64,000 nucleotides of DNA from Chiridota heheva (taxonomy: Eukaryota; Echinodermata; Holothuroidea; Apodida; Chiridotidae), in contig JAIGNY010003766.1 in assembly GCA_020152595.1 (NCBI GenBank), positions 186,001 to 250,000 on the forward strand. Reading direction: 5' to 3'. The notes under the pieces are model-generated. The model saw nothing but the letters and a program-made list of their open reading frames with translations. It was not told the origin of the DNA and ran no database searches. Below are positions 24,348-37,370 of this stretch, piece after piece. The translations under genes were made by a program, and so were the position numbers. Numbering within the stretch: the stretch's first letter is position 1; each line of letters opens with the position of its first letter.

Positions 24348-25471
24348 TCTTGGACATTGTTCTTTTACATTACATGTTGTGCAATACATGGAATTAGGTG
24401 TGAAGTTACTAAGGGCAAGTGCTTCCTGCTGGTGTTAAGTTTCCCCCTTCCCCCCCCCCCCTTCCCCATGGCTTACTGCTGTCTCTAGATCACTGTAGTA
24501 AAGGAAGAAATTCCTTCTCATGGGATGATTCAAAGGCACTGATACCCTTTGACCTTCTTCCTGCGTACTTAAGGATGTGCCCTTTGACCTTCTTCCTGCG
24601 TACGTAAGGATGATTCTTGTACCCTGCAGGCTCATTCATCCTACTTTGGTCGAACCTGTGAGCTCACATTTGTATAGAACCCCTTTCACTTAAAAAAAAC
24701 AAAATTGGTAGAAATTAATGACTTTGAGTGTCATTTTATTTGTCAGAACAATGTCTCAAAAAGGCTCTGGGAAAATGGTGTGCATGTGGAGGGAAGGGGG
24801 TGGGATGTTGAATGAAAATTGTGAAGAGTTATGATGGATGGAAGAGAATATTTTGGGAGCATATGCACCATATTGGTGGCGAGAATCATTCAGGGGCTAT
24901 ATGTCCTTGACAGGGGGTTGACCGTCTTTCCTAATGATGCCACCCCTGCTCTCTTGATGTTGGTGTCAAATTTCAGAGCAATTTGTGGCACACTGAAAAC
25001 ATTTGAGTTCTTCTATAAAACAGGTATTATAGGAGGGTGGGCAGGGAAAGAGGGAGGGGGGGGGGGAGATAAATTTGATGTTATGTTTCTTTTTGCATCC
25101 CACCCTTCGGTCCAGGTTGTCTAGCCCCCATATTCTTGAAGTTATGTTCCAATGGGCCTGAAAAGATATTAAAAATGATAGAAAGCCATTAAAGATAATG
25201 GTGGTTAGTATTTTAGGAAATGATACAATGCAGCTATAATACAACTGAGAACATAGGCTTTAAAATATTTTTGATCACATCTTAAAATGGTTAGGGAGGC
25301 TGTAATAAGTATGGAACAGGTTGTTTACTATTAGATGTATATAAATTTGTGCTTTATATTTCAGCTCTCTTGCCAATATGTTTATTTGGTTAAGCATTTG
25401 GGATGGTTAATAGTAGTAATCACTTCACTGAAGGTTCTAGATTTCTGTAACAAATCTATGTTTGAATAGGG
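24348..25471 (+). other. Probable 3' UTR and flank of ABC gene
   Basis: No coding signature. A 36-bp tandem pair (CCTTTGACCTTCTTCCTGCG) occurs at 24546-24612. I see no convincing AATAAA close to the stop; the clearest, at 27786-27791, is 3.4 kb away and may be unrelated. G-rich runs occur at 24790 and 25060. Confidence 0.35.
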
Positions 25472-25760
25472 AGTGCAGTAGCCTATAGGTTATACACCTG
25501 GTCTCATACTCTAAAGGTACTGGATCAAATCTCAGCCTGGGCGCTGGGATACTTTATCCCACTTCCAGTTCACTCAGCTGTGAAATGAGTACCAGTTTCG
25601 GCTGGGGAGTTAACCTGCGATGGACTGGTGTCCCATCCAGGGTAGTCAAAATTGCTCTCATCTGCTTAGCACCATGGAAACCGGGATTAGGCACCGGCTC
25701 TATAAGCCCTGGCTCTATAAACCCTGGCTCTATAAGCCCTTTAAAGGCTTGATGGATTTA
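25472..25760 (+). mobile_element. tRNA-like SINE
   Basis: The head GTAGCCTATAGGTTATACACC with a B-box-like GGATCAAATCTCA is followed by TGCGATGGACTGGTGTCCCA, TCCAGGGTAG and CATGGAAACCGGGATTAGGC. The last three blocks are typical of invertebrate deuterostome SINE bodies as I remember them. It ends in a triplicated CTGGCTCTATAARCCCT. No poly-A tail or target duplication was identified. Confidence 0.65.
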
Positions 25761-27240
25761 ACTTCAACTATGTTTGAATTGTAACTTTTCTTACAACAAG
25801 CAGGTAGTCTTTTGCTGAAAGTACGTCATGTGTCTTACAAGAGCCCCAGATTATGAACTTGATGGGCTTAGGGCTGAGCTTTGATGAGAGGCTTAGGAGA
25901 ACGACTTTTGAAACACAATCAAACGACAGTTTTTCTTGTTTTGGATATTGGGAAATTGTTAATCACATCGGTGTCAATAGACTTACGTGGATATTTTAAA
26001 AGTCACAGGTGTACAGTACTAATATATACCCCCTTTGCTTGCGCAGTGCTTTTCATCCTCATTACCATTTGAAAACCTTTACAACGTATATGCTGGCCTA
26101 CTAGATGTATTTGTTTCACAAACAACTCTATGATATAGAGAACCAAAAAAAGAGGTACAAAATATTTTTACACAATGCTTTTGTGGGCCTATTCTGGAGG
26201 TCAGACATCCGGGATTGTTGTGGTGCATGGCGGAAATAGCAATGCTGTTTTGATGGTCTTAAACTTCAGTCAAAAAGGAAAACAAACAGTCAGTTATCAT
26301 TGCAGTCAATGGGAGAAAAACATATTTTTTGTCATTTTTCAACAAATACTGGACAGATTTTATTTTTCTTCAAATATTATGTGTATTAGATAATAGTTTC
26401 CAACATATTTGAGTACTATTAATTTTCACGGACTGGCTGAGGCGACACAAGTATTCATAAAAAATCCCTTATTGACTAATGATAAAGTTTCCCCTCCAAC
26501 TTGGCAAAACCGTACTGAACTCGTACACGGTTACGTTGACTCCAACCACAATAATTTTTTCCAGGGTGTTTGGGGCTGCAGCCCTTCAGCCCCCACTTTA
26601 ATCAGCCCCGTCTTACAACACTGAACAAAGTAATTGGTTAGAGGTAGGATTTTTGAATGTTACCTGTAATGTAATATGAATGTTTTTGAATGTTTCTGTA
26701 TTATTTTATAGTGGGGGAAAAATCTACTGGCACCTACGCACAAATATTTTAAAAAGAGAAAGAATAATAGGATGTTTTTTTTGTTTAACATTTTTTCCAA
26801 GAATAGTAAAACATTATGCATTGATTTTTTTTTTTATCTGTACATCACAGGTTTTATGATGGACATTTTATGTTGAAAAGGGTCACAATTTTGTAATTGT
26901 AACTTTGTATGAGAAACGAGTATTCATCTGTTCAGAAAATCGTATTTTTTTAGCTCTCCCTTTTTATTTTTAAATGTACATAATCTGTTTATTATATTCC
27001 ATGGTGTGAATTAATATTGATGTATACTATGCTGCATATTAATTTGATTGCATGTAACCACGTCAGTCATTTTTTTTGCTCTCTCTTTCTTTACCTTTAT
27101 GAAATTTTACTACTACCATGTGGCATGGCTGATGGGGGGTAGGGTTGTAATTTCCAGGAAGAAGGGGGAATTCCCCCTCACTTTTCGGCAGAATGGGGTA
27201 AAAATACATAAGGTTGTGAAAAGTTTGAGGACGTGGTCTA
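25761..27240. other. Intergenic AT-rich sequence
   Basis: No gene recognised. Short frames (25881, 26175, 26409) have no familiar motifs. Confidence 0.4.
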
Positions 27241-27244
27241 AACA

Positions 27245-27625
27245 TTTTCGGTTTTTTTTTAAACTATTCTGAGTGGGGGAGAGGATGGAGTTCCTCTCAA
27301 GGTACCAGCAGAGCCTGTAGTTGACCATATGTTCCATGATCTTGCAGAGGTAGGAGGTAAGAGCAATGGGTCAGTACTTTTTTGGGTTGAATCTCTGTTT
27401 GTTAGTTTTAAGGATTAAGGTGATGGTGGCCTCCCTCCAGGTGATGGGGAAAGAGTTTGAGGACCACAGGTAATTGTGAATCTTGAGGAGTAGAAATTTG
27501 AGTAGATTGTAGTGGATGCCATCAGGACCTTAAGAGGAGGACCCCGTTTTTTGAGGGCAGAAGAGAGCTCGGAGTAGGTGAACGGGAGATTGTAGTTTTC
27601 CTGATTGTTGGACTGGAAGTTGAGA
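27245..27625 (-). mobile_element. Jockey/I-type LINE reverse transcriptase fragment
   Basis: The minus strand from about 27625 reads, with one frameshift and one stop, NPLNFQSNNQENYNLPFTYS, ELSSALKK, GPDGIHYNLLKFL, SFPITWREATITLILK, then KKY.PIALTSYLCKIMEH and MVNYRLCWYLERNSIL. These are the N-terminal fingers of a non-LTR reverse transcriptase (the APGPDGI motif, then WR.A.I..I.K, then YRPI.LTS..CK..E). It is dead and truncated at both ends. It may belong to the same family as the 3' ends at 41795-42092 and 56740-57242. Confidence 0.88.
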
Positions 27626-28044
27626 GGGTTCTTAAATATATGGTTGCATACATGTCTTTGTTATGGTATGTGAAGTAGTTTTATTACAAATTACTTCCAA
27701 TGTAAATATGAAATAATATTTTTATTCAATGATTTTGTAAACACATGTTGGCCTTATGATGTTGTTATTTTGTAATAATAGAGTCAATAAAATCGGAAAT
27801 TTAAATTTTGTTTTATTATGATTATTATTACTTAAAAAATAGGACACTACTAATGTTAAGGCAGGCAGGGGGTATTTTTTTAAAAGGTTTTTCAAAATTT
27901 AGGGTGGGCTCAAGATTTGCTATGGAAAGATTAAGGGACTTCATGCATGAACATGAATTCCCACCCATTTTTGTTTTTTTGCTCTCTATTTGCCATCTGT
28001 GGTATTTGTCACTTACTTAACCATTTGATTTTTTTGTGCATTCC
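27626..28044. other. Intergenic AT-rich sequence
   Basis: Contains GTCAATAAAATCGG at about 27784, the best polyadenylation-like signal downstream of the ABC gene, without other support. Nothing else is seen. Confidence 0.3.
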
Positions 28045-28315
28045 TCCAGCTACCCCATTCAATCTCTCCCTACCCCATTCAATCTCTCCCTTCCCCTTCC
28101 CTTCCCCCTCTCCTTGCCCCTCCCCTTCCCCTCCCCTTCCCCCTCCCTTCCCCTCCCCTCCCTTCCCCTTCCTACCCTCCCCATTTCCCCCCCTCCCCCC
28201 CTCCCTCCCCTCCCTTCCCCTACGTCCTACCCTGCCCCCTCCCATTTCCCCCTCCCCTGCCTCCTCCCCTCCCGTTCCTCCTCCCCTCCCCTCCCGTTCC
28301 CCCTCCCCCTCATGC
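28045..28315. repeat. C/T-rich tract, about 270 bp
   Basis: CCCTTCCCCTCCCC-type polypyrimidine sequence following two copies of TACCCCATTCAATCTCTCCC. Open frames on both strands are low-complexity artefacts. Confidence 0.93.
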
Positions 28316-29769
28316 AATCCTTTGTTCCACACTGTGTATAAAATAAAATCAAATCGTTTTTCATGATATCACTACCAAAGCTTGAAGGTGTTTTAGTCTA
28401 GTGTGATGTCGACCTACTGGTAGATAGGCAGGGTTTTTTTTATTTTTTTATTTATTGTTTGTTCACTTTTCAACTTTTTTTTGCTAATGATCGGCATTTC
28501 TGACCATGAATCTACTCCCAAGATCTGTCACTGCTTTGTTTAATCCCCCTTGTTAATAGTCTTACACCAATGCATGGGTGTAGCCGGAAAAAAGGGAGGG
28601 GGGGGGGGGGAATCGTACCTCGTAAAAAAAAAAAAAAAAATGACACAAAAGAGAGTTATGCATCCAGTTTAAATTGAGATGGCCTCCCTAGTATTTTAAG
28701 GACAGAGAGCAAATTTGAATTGCTTCTCGCCAAAAGTGACCATGACCTTGATAATGTTTTTTCTGAAAAGAAGCATGGGGGGGGGGAGACGAACCCCATT
28801 TCCCCACTATGAATTAGGTAATCCAAACCTTTTATATATGCTTTCTAGACAGAACATCTTTATACTTTGGAATTAAAACCCCTTACTCTCACGGAACATA
28901 CCTCAGCGGCGTAGGAAGGTATTTGACATGGAAGAGGGGGTGGGGACCTACGCCACTGCCTACCCTCCTTCATAAAAAGGATAAAGATAACACAGGTATT
29001 CTATCAAAAGATTTATTTTCTCCACTAATAGTAACAAAAGGATATACTTACAAAATATTAGTATGTGCCTGAAATATGACCATGTATTCATGAACATAAA
29101 TAATATGAACATCGCTTATGTTGTCAAATATAAACATACAAAAACCTGAACTTGCTAAGCTGTGAACAAAGCTCTCTCCAAAGGTTAATAAATAAACAGG
29201 AAATATTTTACTTTGAAAAAAGGGTGGTAGTTTCCCAAATATGAAAGAGATAGGAACCCCATCATTCAGGAACTCATGTACGCAACTTCCTATATAGTTT
29301 CCTGTGTATTCATTCCTCTGACATAGGAACCAGAGGAGGGGGAAGCAAGACAAGGGCCCCCAATAATAAAGGTCTAATAAATTTATTTTTCTTTCACCTC
29401 CTTTCGTCTGAAAATCGTCAATTTCCACGAAATCATCTTCATTAAATTTTCGGGAATTTTCGGGAATATTTCTTCATTTTGGGGAAATGTTCTGAAAATA
29501 TGGCAACATTTAACCAAATTTCAAATAATTTTACAACCACCCCTCCCCCCATTAGATTTTGTAGGTTTCAATTGGGGCAACAATTAATTCTTCCCCCCAT
29601 GTCAAATATTTTCCTATGGCATTACAAACAACCTTTAATATTTTATCTCCTTATAGGAGAATGGGCATAACTCCTGGCAGACTTACCATACTTCCAAGTC
29701 GAAATTAAACAAGTAATGTATTCATAGTTTTTGAAAATGAAAATTTGGATTCATGGTGTACATCTTGCT
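28316..29769. other. Intergenic sequence, no gene recognised
   Basis: Holds poly-G (28598), poly-A (28625) and further G-rich runs. A minus-strand frame of 126 codons at 29048-29428 has no recognisable motif, and its composition does not look coding. The TTTTCGGGAATTTTCGGGAA stretch near 29448 resembles the reverse of the 7200-7560 repeat family. Confidence 0.4.
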
Positions 29770-29796
29770 TGGTTGAAGCATGGAGGTTGAAGCACT

Positions 29797-30020
29797 GAGT
29801 TTGAGGGGGAGGTGTTTAAGGGGGAGGTGTTCTGAGTGGGAGGTATTTGAGGGGAGGTCTATAAGGGGGAGGTGTATGAGGGGAGGTGTATGAGTGGGAG
29901 GTGTCTGAGGGGGAGGTGTTTTAGGGGAGATGTATAAGAGGGAGGTGTCTGAGGGGGAGGCATCTGAGGGGGAGGAGGAGAAGGTGTCTGAGGGGGAGGG
30001 GAAGGGAAGGTGTCTGGGGT
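29797..30020. repeat. 16-bp G/A-rich minisatellite
   Basis: About 13 degenerate copies of GGGGGAGGTGTCTGAG. The minus-strand frame over it (29722-30069) reads a Pro/Ser/Thr repeat (LPLKHLPLK and similar) and is an artefact of the array. Confidence 0.92.
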
Positions 30021-30257
30021 GTCTTATGCCTCTTGGATGTTTATTAAAATCCTGTATTATATAAGTCACAAAATGTTGATGCTTAAAATGGGAAAACAGC
30101 TCATTCTTTCCTTCATTTCATTCTTTCAAAATTGTCTTCTCCTCCTATGCTGATTTGGGATATGGCTGAGATCTAAACACCGTTTTGTCAGACTCCGCTA
30201 CTCTCTTCTAACAATGAGGGTAAATGAATAAAAAAACAATGGATTTACATAGAAATA

Positions 30258-31122
30258 GAATTACATAGTGAATATAGCGGTCGCGTCTTTCACGCGGTGA
30301 AATAGTGTGGGTTGCTATGGAAGGTCTATTGTTAAGGACTTGGCGGAGATCTCGCGGTAAGGACGCGGTATACTCGCGTTAAAAGTGCGTCCACTTATGA
30401 TAACGGGCCTTGACAACGGGCCTTACGGTTAAACGGTTAAGGACCTTAATGATGACAGATGTACGTTTATGGAAAAAATGCTAACTGTCACAACCTTAGC
30501 TGCTAGTTTGGCCGATTACCGGCTAAATATGACAAATTTGTCAGTTTTGAAACATGTTTGGTCAGTAATCTTTTTTCAGTACAGGCCAAATGAAATTAAT
30601 TTCACATTTATGAAGATTAATGTGTAAATGTTAGAAATTTTGTTCTGTTTACAAAATGTATTTTCGAACCATACGTTGTGGTGGAATTGACCTTTGACCT
30701 CGCCAACGTCAGTAATCGAGCGAGACATGTGGTATCATGCAGTGAATGTCACATAGCTTTTGTTAGAAGCATAATTTCTTAGACATCGCTATGACGTGAT
30801 CCTCATTGCAACCACCACAAAACCAAATCATCACACTGAGAACCAATCTGACAGTCATTCACAACTAACCTCGTTTGGCACATATGGCCTGACTGTTAAG
30901 GTGCCATTAAACCCAAACAAACAAACTGAATACAACTCATACAGGAAAGTTAAAACTCTTGGATTTCTAACATGATGAATAATTGCCCCAAAATGTAATG
31001 GACCTCAAATAAAAGTTTAAAAACATCATAAAAATACTTATAACAAAAATAAAATAAATTAAAACAATTAATTCTTCTTGCATTGTTATGGGTTGAGCTA
31101 TACCATCATTGATGTCTAGTTT
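30258..31122 (+). repeat. Interspersed repeat D, copy 2 (uninterrupted)
   Basis: Direct copy of 21726-22855 without the SINE insertion. It serves as the empty site at about 30327 (GGAAGGTCTATTGTTAAGGA). It contains GGTGCCATTAAACCCAAACA. It runs directly into the repeat at 31123-31436. Confidence 0.92.
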
Positions 31123-31436
31123 GTAAAATTTTATTTGAAAGAGCATAATTTTAGAACCAATTTGGTACAAAAATCAGGTTGATATCATATTCCGTTCAGG
31201 AAGATACGGAATTATAAAAATTTCCCAATTGCATTTTATAGTTTTGTATAGTATGATGAATTTGTGTATGATGATGTCATATAGACAACTCCATTGCAAA
31301 TGTTTGTGTATTTCTTTGAATGTTAATTGGTTGTTTCTGTATGATTAGAAACAATTTTCCAAAAGTTATTAAAGTAGGGTATATTTGGCAATGCATATAA
31401 ATATCTAACTTTCATCAATTGATTTTTCTAGTAGGT
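31123..31436 (+). repeat. Interspersed repeat, direct copy of 3705-4020
   Basis: See 3705-4020; the two are about 90% alike by eye. The junction with repeat D at 31122 is sharp, because copy 1 of D continues into different sequence at 22855. Confidence 0.9.
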
Positions 31437-31804
31437 AGATGAAATACATCAACTTTGTGGGAGAATGTGTTGTTGTGATGTCATACTGAGCTTTTCCTAT
31501 TCGTTCATTGGCATTTTTTGTGAACCTTTAAATTTGAATATCTCCTGGTTAGAATAACATATCAACATGATTTTTTTACTAAATGTTTTCTATTTTTTTT
31601 TCTTCTTTTTTTTATGGAAAGTTAGGAAAAAACATGGGAATATTATATTCCTTTAATACCTGCACCGGATTTATTTCATGACCTCTTTCAGGCTCCTTGG
31701 CTGCACACAAAAGAATTGCATACATGACAGACAAGTTAATTTACTCTACTTGTTTTATCATTTGAGATGTTGTTTTCTTTATTTTTTAGGGTATAACATA
31801 AGAT
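31437..31804. other. Intergenic AT-rich sequence
   Basis: Contains a single AACATGGGAATAT motif near 31631 followed by ATTCCTTTAAT, like one unit of the 4047-4621 minisatellite. Nothing else is seen. Confidence 0.4.
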
Positions 31805-32110
31805 TTAACACCAGCCTTCCAGATCACACTTAAGTTTTACATCATTACAGCGTTCCACATCGTTATGGGCTTCCTCATCCTCAAGGGTTTCCACATCACC
31901 ATGGGCTTCTTCATCCTCAAGGGTTTCCACAGCACCATGGGCTTCCACTTCACCCCATAGGGTTCCACCTCATCTTCACCATCTATGGTGTCTGCACTTT
32001 TGGACACCAAGGAGTTGTGTAATCGGTCCTGAGGCCTTTTAACTTCTCTGCTTCATGTTCTTATTTTCCCTTCTCAGATCCGCAAGATGACCAATAAGCT
32101 CCTCCGTTGA
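31805..32110 (-). pseudogene. Broken unknown ORF with acidic 12-residue repeat
   Basis: Read on the minus strand in three registers: SLSTEELIGHLADLRRENK (a possible coiled-coil start), then RPQDRLHNSLVSKSADTIDG, then VETLEDEEAHGD repeated about 2.5 times, then DVKLKCDLEGWC and a stop at 31805-31807. The repeat is exactly 36 bp at DNA level. At least two frameshifts separate the parts. The protein-like composition and the charged repeat suggest a decayed gene or transposon ORF. I do not recognise the family. It could be chance plus a minisatellite. Confidence 0.35.
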
Positions 32111-32659
32111 TAATGAAGATAAAGGTCGTTTTAGCTGATATTCCCTTTTTTTTTTTTTTTTTTTTTTTTAACTTTTTAAAGTAGCAAATTTGAACGGATA
32201 CATATTGCAGACTTCACATACTGACACGTGCATTCTGTTTGATTTTACTTCCAACTAAAATTTGCATTTTGTGTTCCTTATCGTAAGAGCATTGCTGATG
32301 TCTTCACCATCCAAAATTTTGGTTCAACGACTGCAATAATTTACCCTAACCCCATGACTTCCCTTTAAAGTGCGACCTTGACTGCTGTTCTGCCTGTTCC
32401 TCAAAATCTGTATCTCCATGTGCAAACCAAAGATGTGTGTACATAGTTTATGGCCTCCTGAGGTGTCAAGTTTTAAGTTGATTAATCAACGACCCCTCGT
32501 GGGGTATGTGATACAATGAATACAAATGAATGGAATACAAAACATGTAAGATAATATGTAAAGATAATGAAAACCGGGGGCACTGCCATACTAAAAGTGG
32601 AAGAAGCTCTTTGGTGCCGCCCAGAATTTCAAAAATGGACTGCAGTATGAGATATTTTT
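32111..32659. other. Intergenic sequence
   Basis: A poly-T run of about 28 at 32145-32172. No gene is seen. The end (TTGGTGCCGCCCAGAATTTC near 32611) may be the edge of the repeat that includes the next array. Confidence 0.35.
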
Positions 32660-32960
32660 TTGGTAAATGCAGTATGACAGATTTTGATACCTGCAGCATG
32701 AAAATAAGTGATTTTTGATACCTGCAGTACAAAAATAGGGGATTTTTGATACCTGCAGTACAAAAGTAGGTGATTTTTTATACCTGCAGTATGAAAATAG
32801 GGGATTTTTGATACCTGCAGTACAAAAATAAGTGATTTTTGATACCTGCAGTATGAAAATATGCAATTTTTTTTAGACCAGTTAGTACAAGAGATTGGAT
32901 TTTTGATACCTGCAGTACGAAAATTCTAAAAAAAAAGCAACTGCTCGGGCGGCACATGTA
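32660..32960. repeat. 31-bp minisatellite around TACCTGCAGTA
   Basis: Eight or so units of about 31 bp: GATTTTTGATACCTGCAGTA followed by CAAAAATAGGG. The array is bounded by TGCCGCCCAGAATT and CTGCTCGGGCGGCACATGTA. A related single motif (CTGCACTACGAAAAT, then GCTTGGGCGGCATATATATA) is at 45360-45490, so this array lies inside a dispersed repeat. The minus-strand frames here are artefacts. Confidence 0.93.
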
Positions 32961-33165
32961 TATATACCTCATATATGGAAGTGCCTCCCCCTCGCCCCTC
33001 CTCCATGAATTACTATGAATTAATGAGAAAAAAAAAAATATTTACATATATAAACCCTCTGTGATTATAGTAGAAGCACAAAGGAAATAGTTTTTTTTTT
33101 TTTTTTTTTTTTTTTGTGAAAGACAAGGAGAAACTTCAATTGATGATTGTGATCAGTCTTGCAGA

Positions 33166-33231
33166 AAGCTGCTAACTTAAGCAAGGTAAGCTGCTAACTT
33201 GAGCAAGGTAAGCTGCTAACTTAAGCAAGGT
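33166..33231. repeat. 22-bp tandem repeat, three copies
   Basis: AAGCTGCTAACTTAAGCAAG followed by GT, three times, with one base change. It follows a 29-bp poly-T at 33091-33115 and precedes a minus-strand LINE fragment. Confidence 0.9.
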
Positions 33232-33275
33232 CTGATGATGATGATAACTGCCCAGATTTTATAAAGTGTTAGGAT

Positions 33276-33722
33276 TCAATAGTACTCTTTATCAATATAT
33301 TTCTTCCTCTCTTTTACAAAATGGGGACATTGTAAAAGATAATGGTATTCATCGCCAACAGCATGAAGATTACGTAGTTGGCATTTACTTTCCACCAAGA
33401 CAGTACCGTCGAGTCGACCCCTTTCAATGGGAAAATTATGGTAAGAACAGCGCCATATTTTGTAAAGAAAACTCTGATTTGTTGTGGTACAATATAAGTA
33501 AGGTTCTATGTATATACTCTGTTTGAAAATTCGGAAGTTTACACATCTGCTCGAGTTAAAGACTACTATTTCCCATTCGGCATGGTGTTTTTCATTAGGT
33601 TTGTTTTTAATATTCTGTTTTAGCCAATGAATACTTGTTGCTTGCTGTCTTTCCCAGATGCTAGTCATGTGACAGTCCTCTAATACTGATTTAATACAAA
33701 TTAACCATGAGTGGCTAAACAC
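33276..33722 (-). mobile_element. C-terminal end of a LINE polyprotein
   Basis: An intact minus-strand frame of 148 codons. Its last third reads NFPIERGRLDG, then CQLRNLHAVGDEYHYLLQCP, then HFVKERKKYI, and ends KEYY. The pattern (L)PIE.GR..., C..C or C.L.N, GDE.HYL..CP, RK.YI is the conserved zinc-finger-like end of many non-LTR polyproteins. One cysteine of the usual C-x2-C pair is an arginine-flanked variant here. It is a different family from the fragments at 5277 and 56740. Confidence 0.8.
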
Positions 33723-34044
33723 CCCTTTGATCCAGTGAGAACAGTAACTTTCACATAATACTTGTAAGTTTGAATGGTTTGGCAGTTAGTATTCTATACC
33801 AAAAACATCATCCGCTGATAGATAAGCACTTTTGTAGGTGTTCTACCAGGGACCTAAATAGCAGGTCCCTGGTTCTACCCAGCTCACCATAGACAATGAA
33901 AAGAGTATGGGACTTTATTTTCCTAACATGTGAACTGAAATAGTTTTATCCTTAATCGCTATCCGCTTAACAACTTCCCTACCCTTCGGAATCAAATGTG
34001 ACAGCTATTAGAATACCAATGTAAATCCATGCATAAATTTAGTT
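33723..34044. other. Intergenic sequence
   Basis: A 14-bp palindromic stretch around CAGGGACCTAAATAGCAGGTCCCTGG near 33847 (in two arms) is the only structure noticed. Confidence 0.35.
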
Positions 34045-34584
34045 GAAGAATTAGTTCAGTGGCAGGCATGTCCATCTTATATGAAAGAGGACTTTAAAAG
34101 AAACAAAATAGTGAAGAAAGCGTTCAAAAGGAGATATTCAAGTTAAAATTTTGGTATCATTTCTGAATGAAACAACTGAAATCAGACTAGTTGTGATGTT
34201 ACAGCCTCAGATTCCTTAAAATCTTTATGTATTTAAAAAAAAGTTTATTCAATTTTTCACTATCTAAATTATTTTTCCTCAAACTTTCTTCAGGTGGTAT
34301 ATTATAGAAACCCTTCCTAGATTCGGTTTTACTACTTTTTTGACATATTTTATGGTTTTTAAGCCACAAAATTGCAGGACAAAATATGATAGAATACACT
34401 ATTGAGGAATCTGGGGCAATGACATCACAACTAGTCTGATTTCAGTCATTTCTACACAAATGATACCAAATTTTAAACTTAATTATCTCCTTAGTGGAAT
34501 AAGATTTTTAAATGCTTTCTTCACCATTTTGTTTCTTTTGAAGTCCCCACATGGACTTGCATGACCACTGAACGAATCCTTTAA
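34045..34584. mobile_element. Foldback element, family F1, simple-armed copy
   Basis: The left end is GAATTAGTTCAGTGGCAGGC and the right end is CACTGAACGAATCCTTTAA. The arms, of about 200 bp, share AGAAACAAAATRGTGAAGAA and TTGTGATGTYACAGCCTCAG with opposite orientation. The centre (about 100 bp) is unique to the family (TTCAGGTGGTATATTATAGA). This is the cleanest single-unit copy and so a reference for the tandem-armed copy at 57475-58632. Confidence 0.85.
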
Positions 34585-34589
34585 GCGAC

Positions 34590-34775
34590 CATGCTCTAAT
34601 AAGCACCCATCTGACATTTTGTGACTGAAAACTTAATTTATTTGATTAATTTCAAGACTTAAAAATTTGAATACTTAAGTTTTGTTCCATTCTTTGCTTA
34701 TTTTCCATCTTACACTTGCAATGTTTTGGCGGTGGTTATTGTGGGGCTAGTATAGAACCAGTTCACACACACACA
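34590..34775 (+). repeat. Partial copy of the 3095-3390 repeat
   Basis: Shares TAATAAGCACCCATCTGACA-like sequence, TTTATTTGATTAATTTCAAG and GGGGCTAG...AACCAGTTCA with 3095-3260. It is cut off by the CA/TA microsatellite. Confidence 0.8.
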
Positions 34776-36277
<1,502 letters not shown>

Positions 36278-37370
36278 AATGGCAGTATCATCAGCATACT
36301 TAGTCACACAAATGTTCTTTCCCGACTGGATTTCATCTGTGCCATATATATAGTGAAAAGTATTGCAGAGAGAGGGCTCCTGAGGTACACCCACATCTAT
36401 ATTAGCTTTTTCTGATAATCCTTTGTCTAATCGTATTTGTCGGGTCCACCCACCCTTCAAGAAATTGGGCTATCAGATGTATAAGCCGGATCCTTTACAA
36501 ATTTAGTTAAGTCCTTGAGTAGATAGTTTGGCAACACCGTGTTAAACGCACTTGAGAAATCAAGGAAAAGAACTTGATATAGTGGAAATCAAGGAACCAG
36601 TATAAAAAGAACCTTTTTTTGATATCAAAGTGGTTTCTGAAGGCTGTTTGCAATTCAAATGAGTTTAACAATATCGTTAACTAAAACGTCATTTAGAACC
36701 AGTATAACATCTACACATGAAACGTCCTTTTTATAGGCAAACTGATACGCATCACCAAGATGTGTGTTCAGTTCATCCCCAAAAATTTCATCAATACAAA
36801 CTTTATTGTTTTCATCTAGGTTTCGAACAGATTTAATCAAGCTCCAAAAAGAATTTGAATTAATTAGCCTTCATGTGACCAAAGGTTTCACTCCTCACAT
36901 CTCGTGCGCACTTATTTATTGTCCTCTGAATCTTGTTTCTCAAGCCTTTATTCCCTTCCTCTGTCGCCTTTTGTTTGTCTTTTTACAGTTGGGTAATTCT
37001 GCTATCCAGTGGAATGTGTTTTGTCATTCTCACGGGTGCTGACTTTTTGAGTGGTATACACACTGTTTAACAAACTTAATGTAGTATGAAGTAATTTCTG
37101 TAAACCATCAAGTTGTTACGTAATAATCACCTTTGACATATACAGCATCCAGAGTTTAATTCGCATTGGGGAAGTGACAAAATCTACTTCTTTTTTGAAG
37201 GACGTTGTTTCAAGGAATCTGACTCTTTGCCTGTTTATGTCACCAACAATAATCAAATAGGTCCTGGGATTTAATCTTTGGATTTACTTATTATCAGCTG
37301 TTGTAAAGTTTGATGATGGTCTGGTGTACACATTTTTTGTTTGATGTGTCGCTTGGTAAATAACGAGGGC
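36278..37370 (-). mobile_element. LINE fragment: endonuclease remnant and reverse transcriptase
   Basis: On the minus strand, 36840-36655 reads HLGDAYQFAYKKDVSCVDVI (RT fingers). Near 36580-36540 it reads VLFLDFSSAFNTV, with the catalytic Asp of motif A. At 36395-36280 it reads VGVPQEPSL and [10 protein letters not shown], the motif B region and the catalytic YADD of motif C. Several frameshifts and stops separate these. Further 5', at 37370-37140, PDHHQTLQQLI and a VGDINRQ-like string suggest the endonuclease end, with less certainty. The element stops exactly where the TA array begins. Confidence 0.85.

Noticed and set aside
29048-29428. Minus-strand frame of 126 codons as a possible gene
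   Set aside because: No recognisable motif, no start or splice context, and AT-rich composition like the surrounding noncoding DNA. It could be revisited with transcript data.
33266-33526. Plus-strand frame of 86 codons
   Set aside because: Antisense shadow of the minus-strand LINE C-terminal frame, which has a clear family motif.
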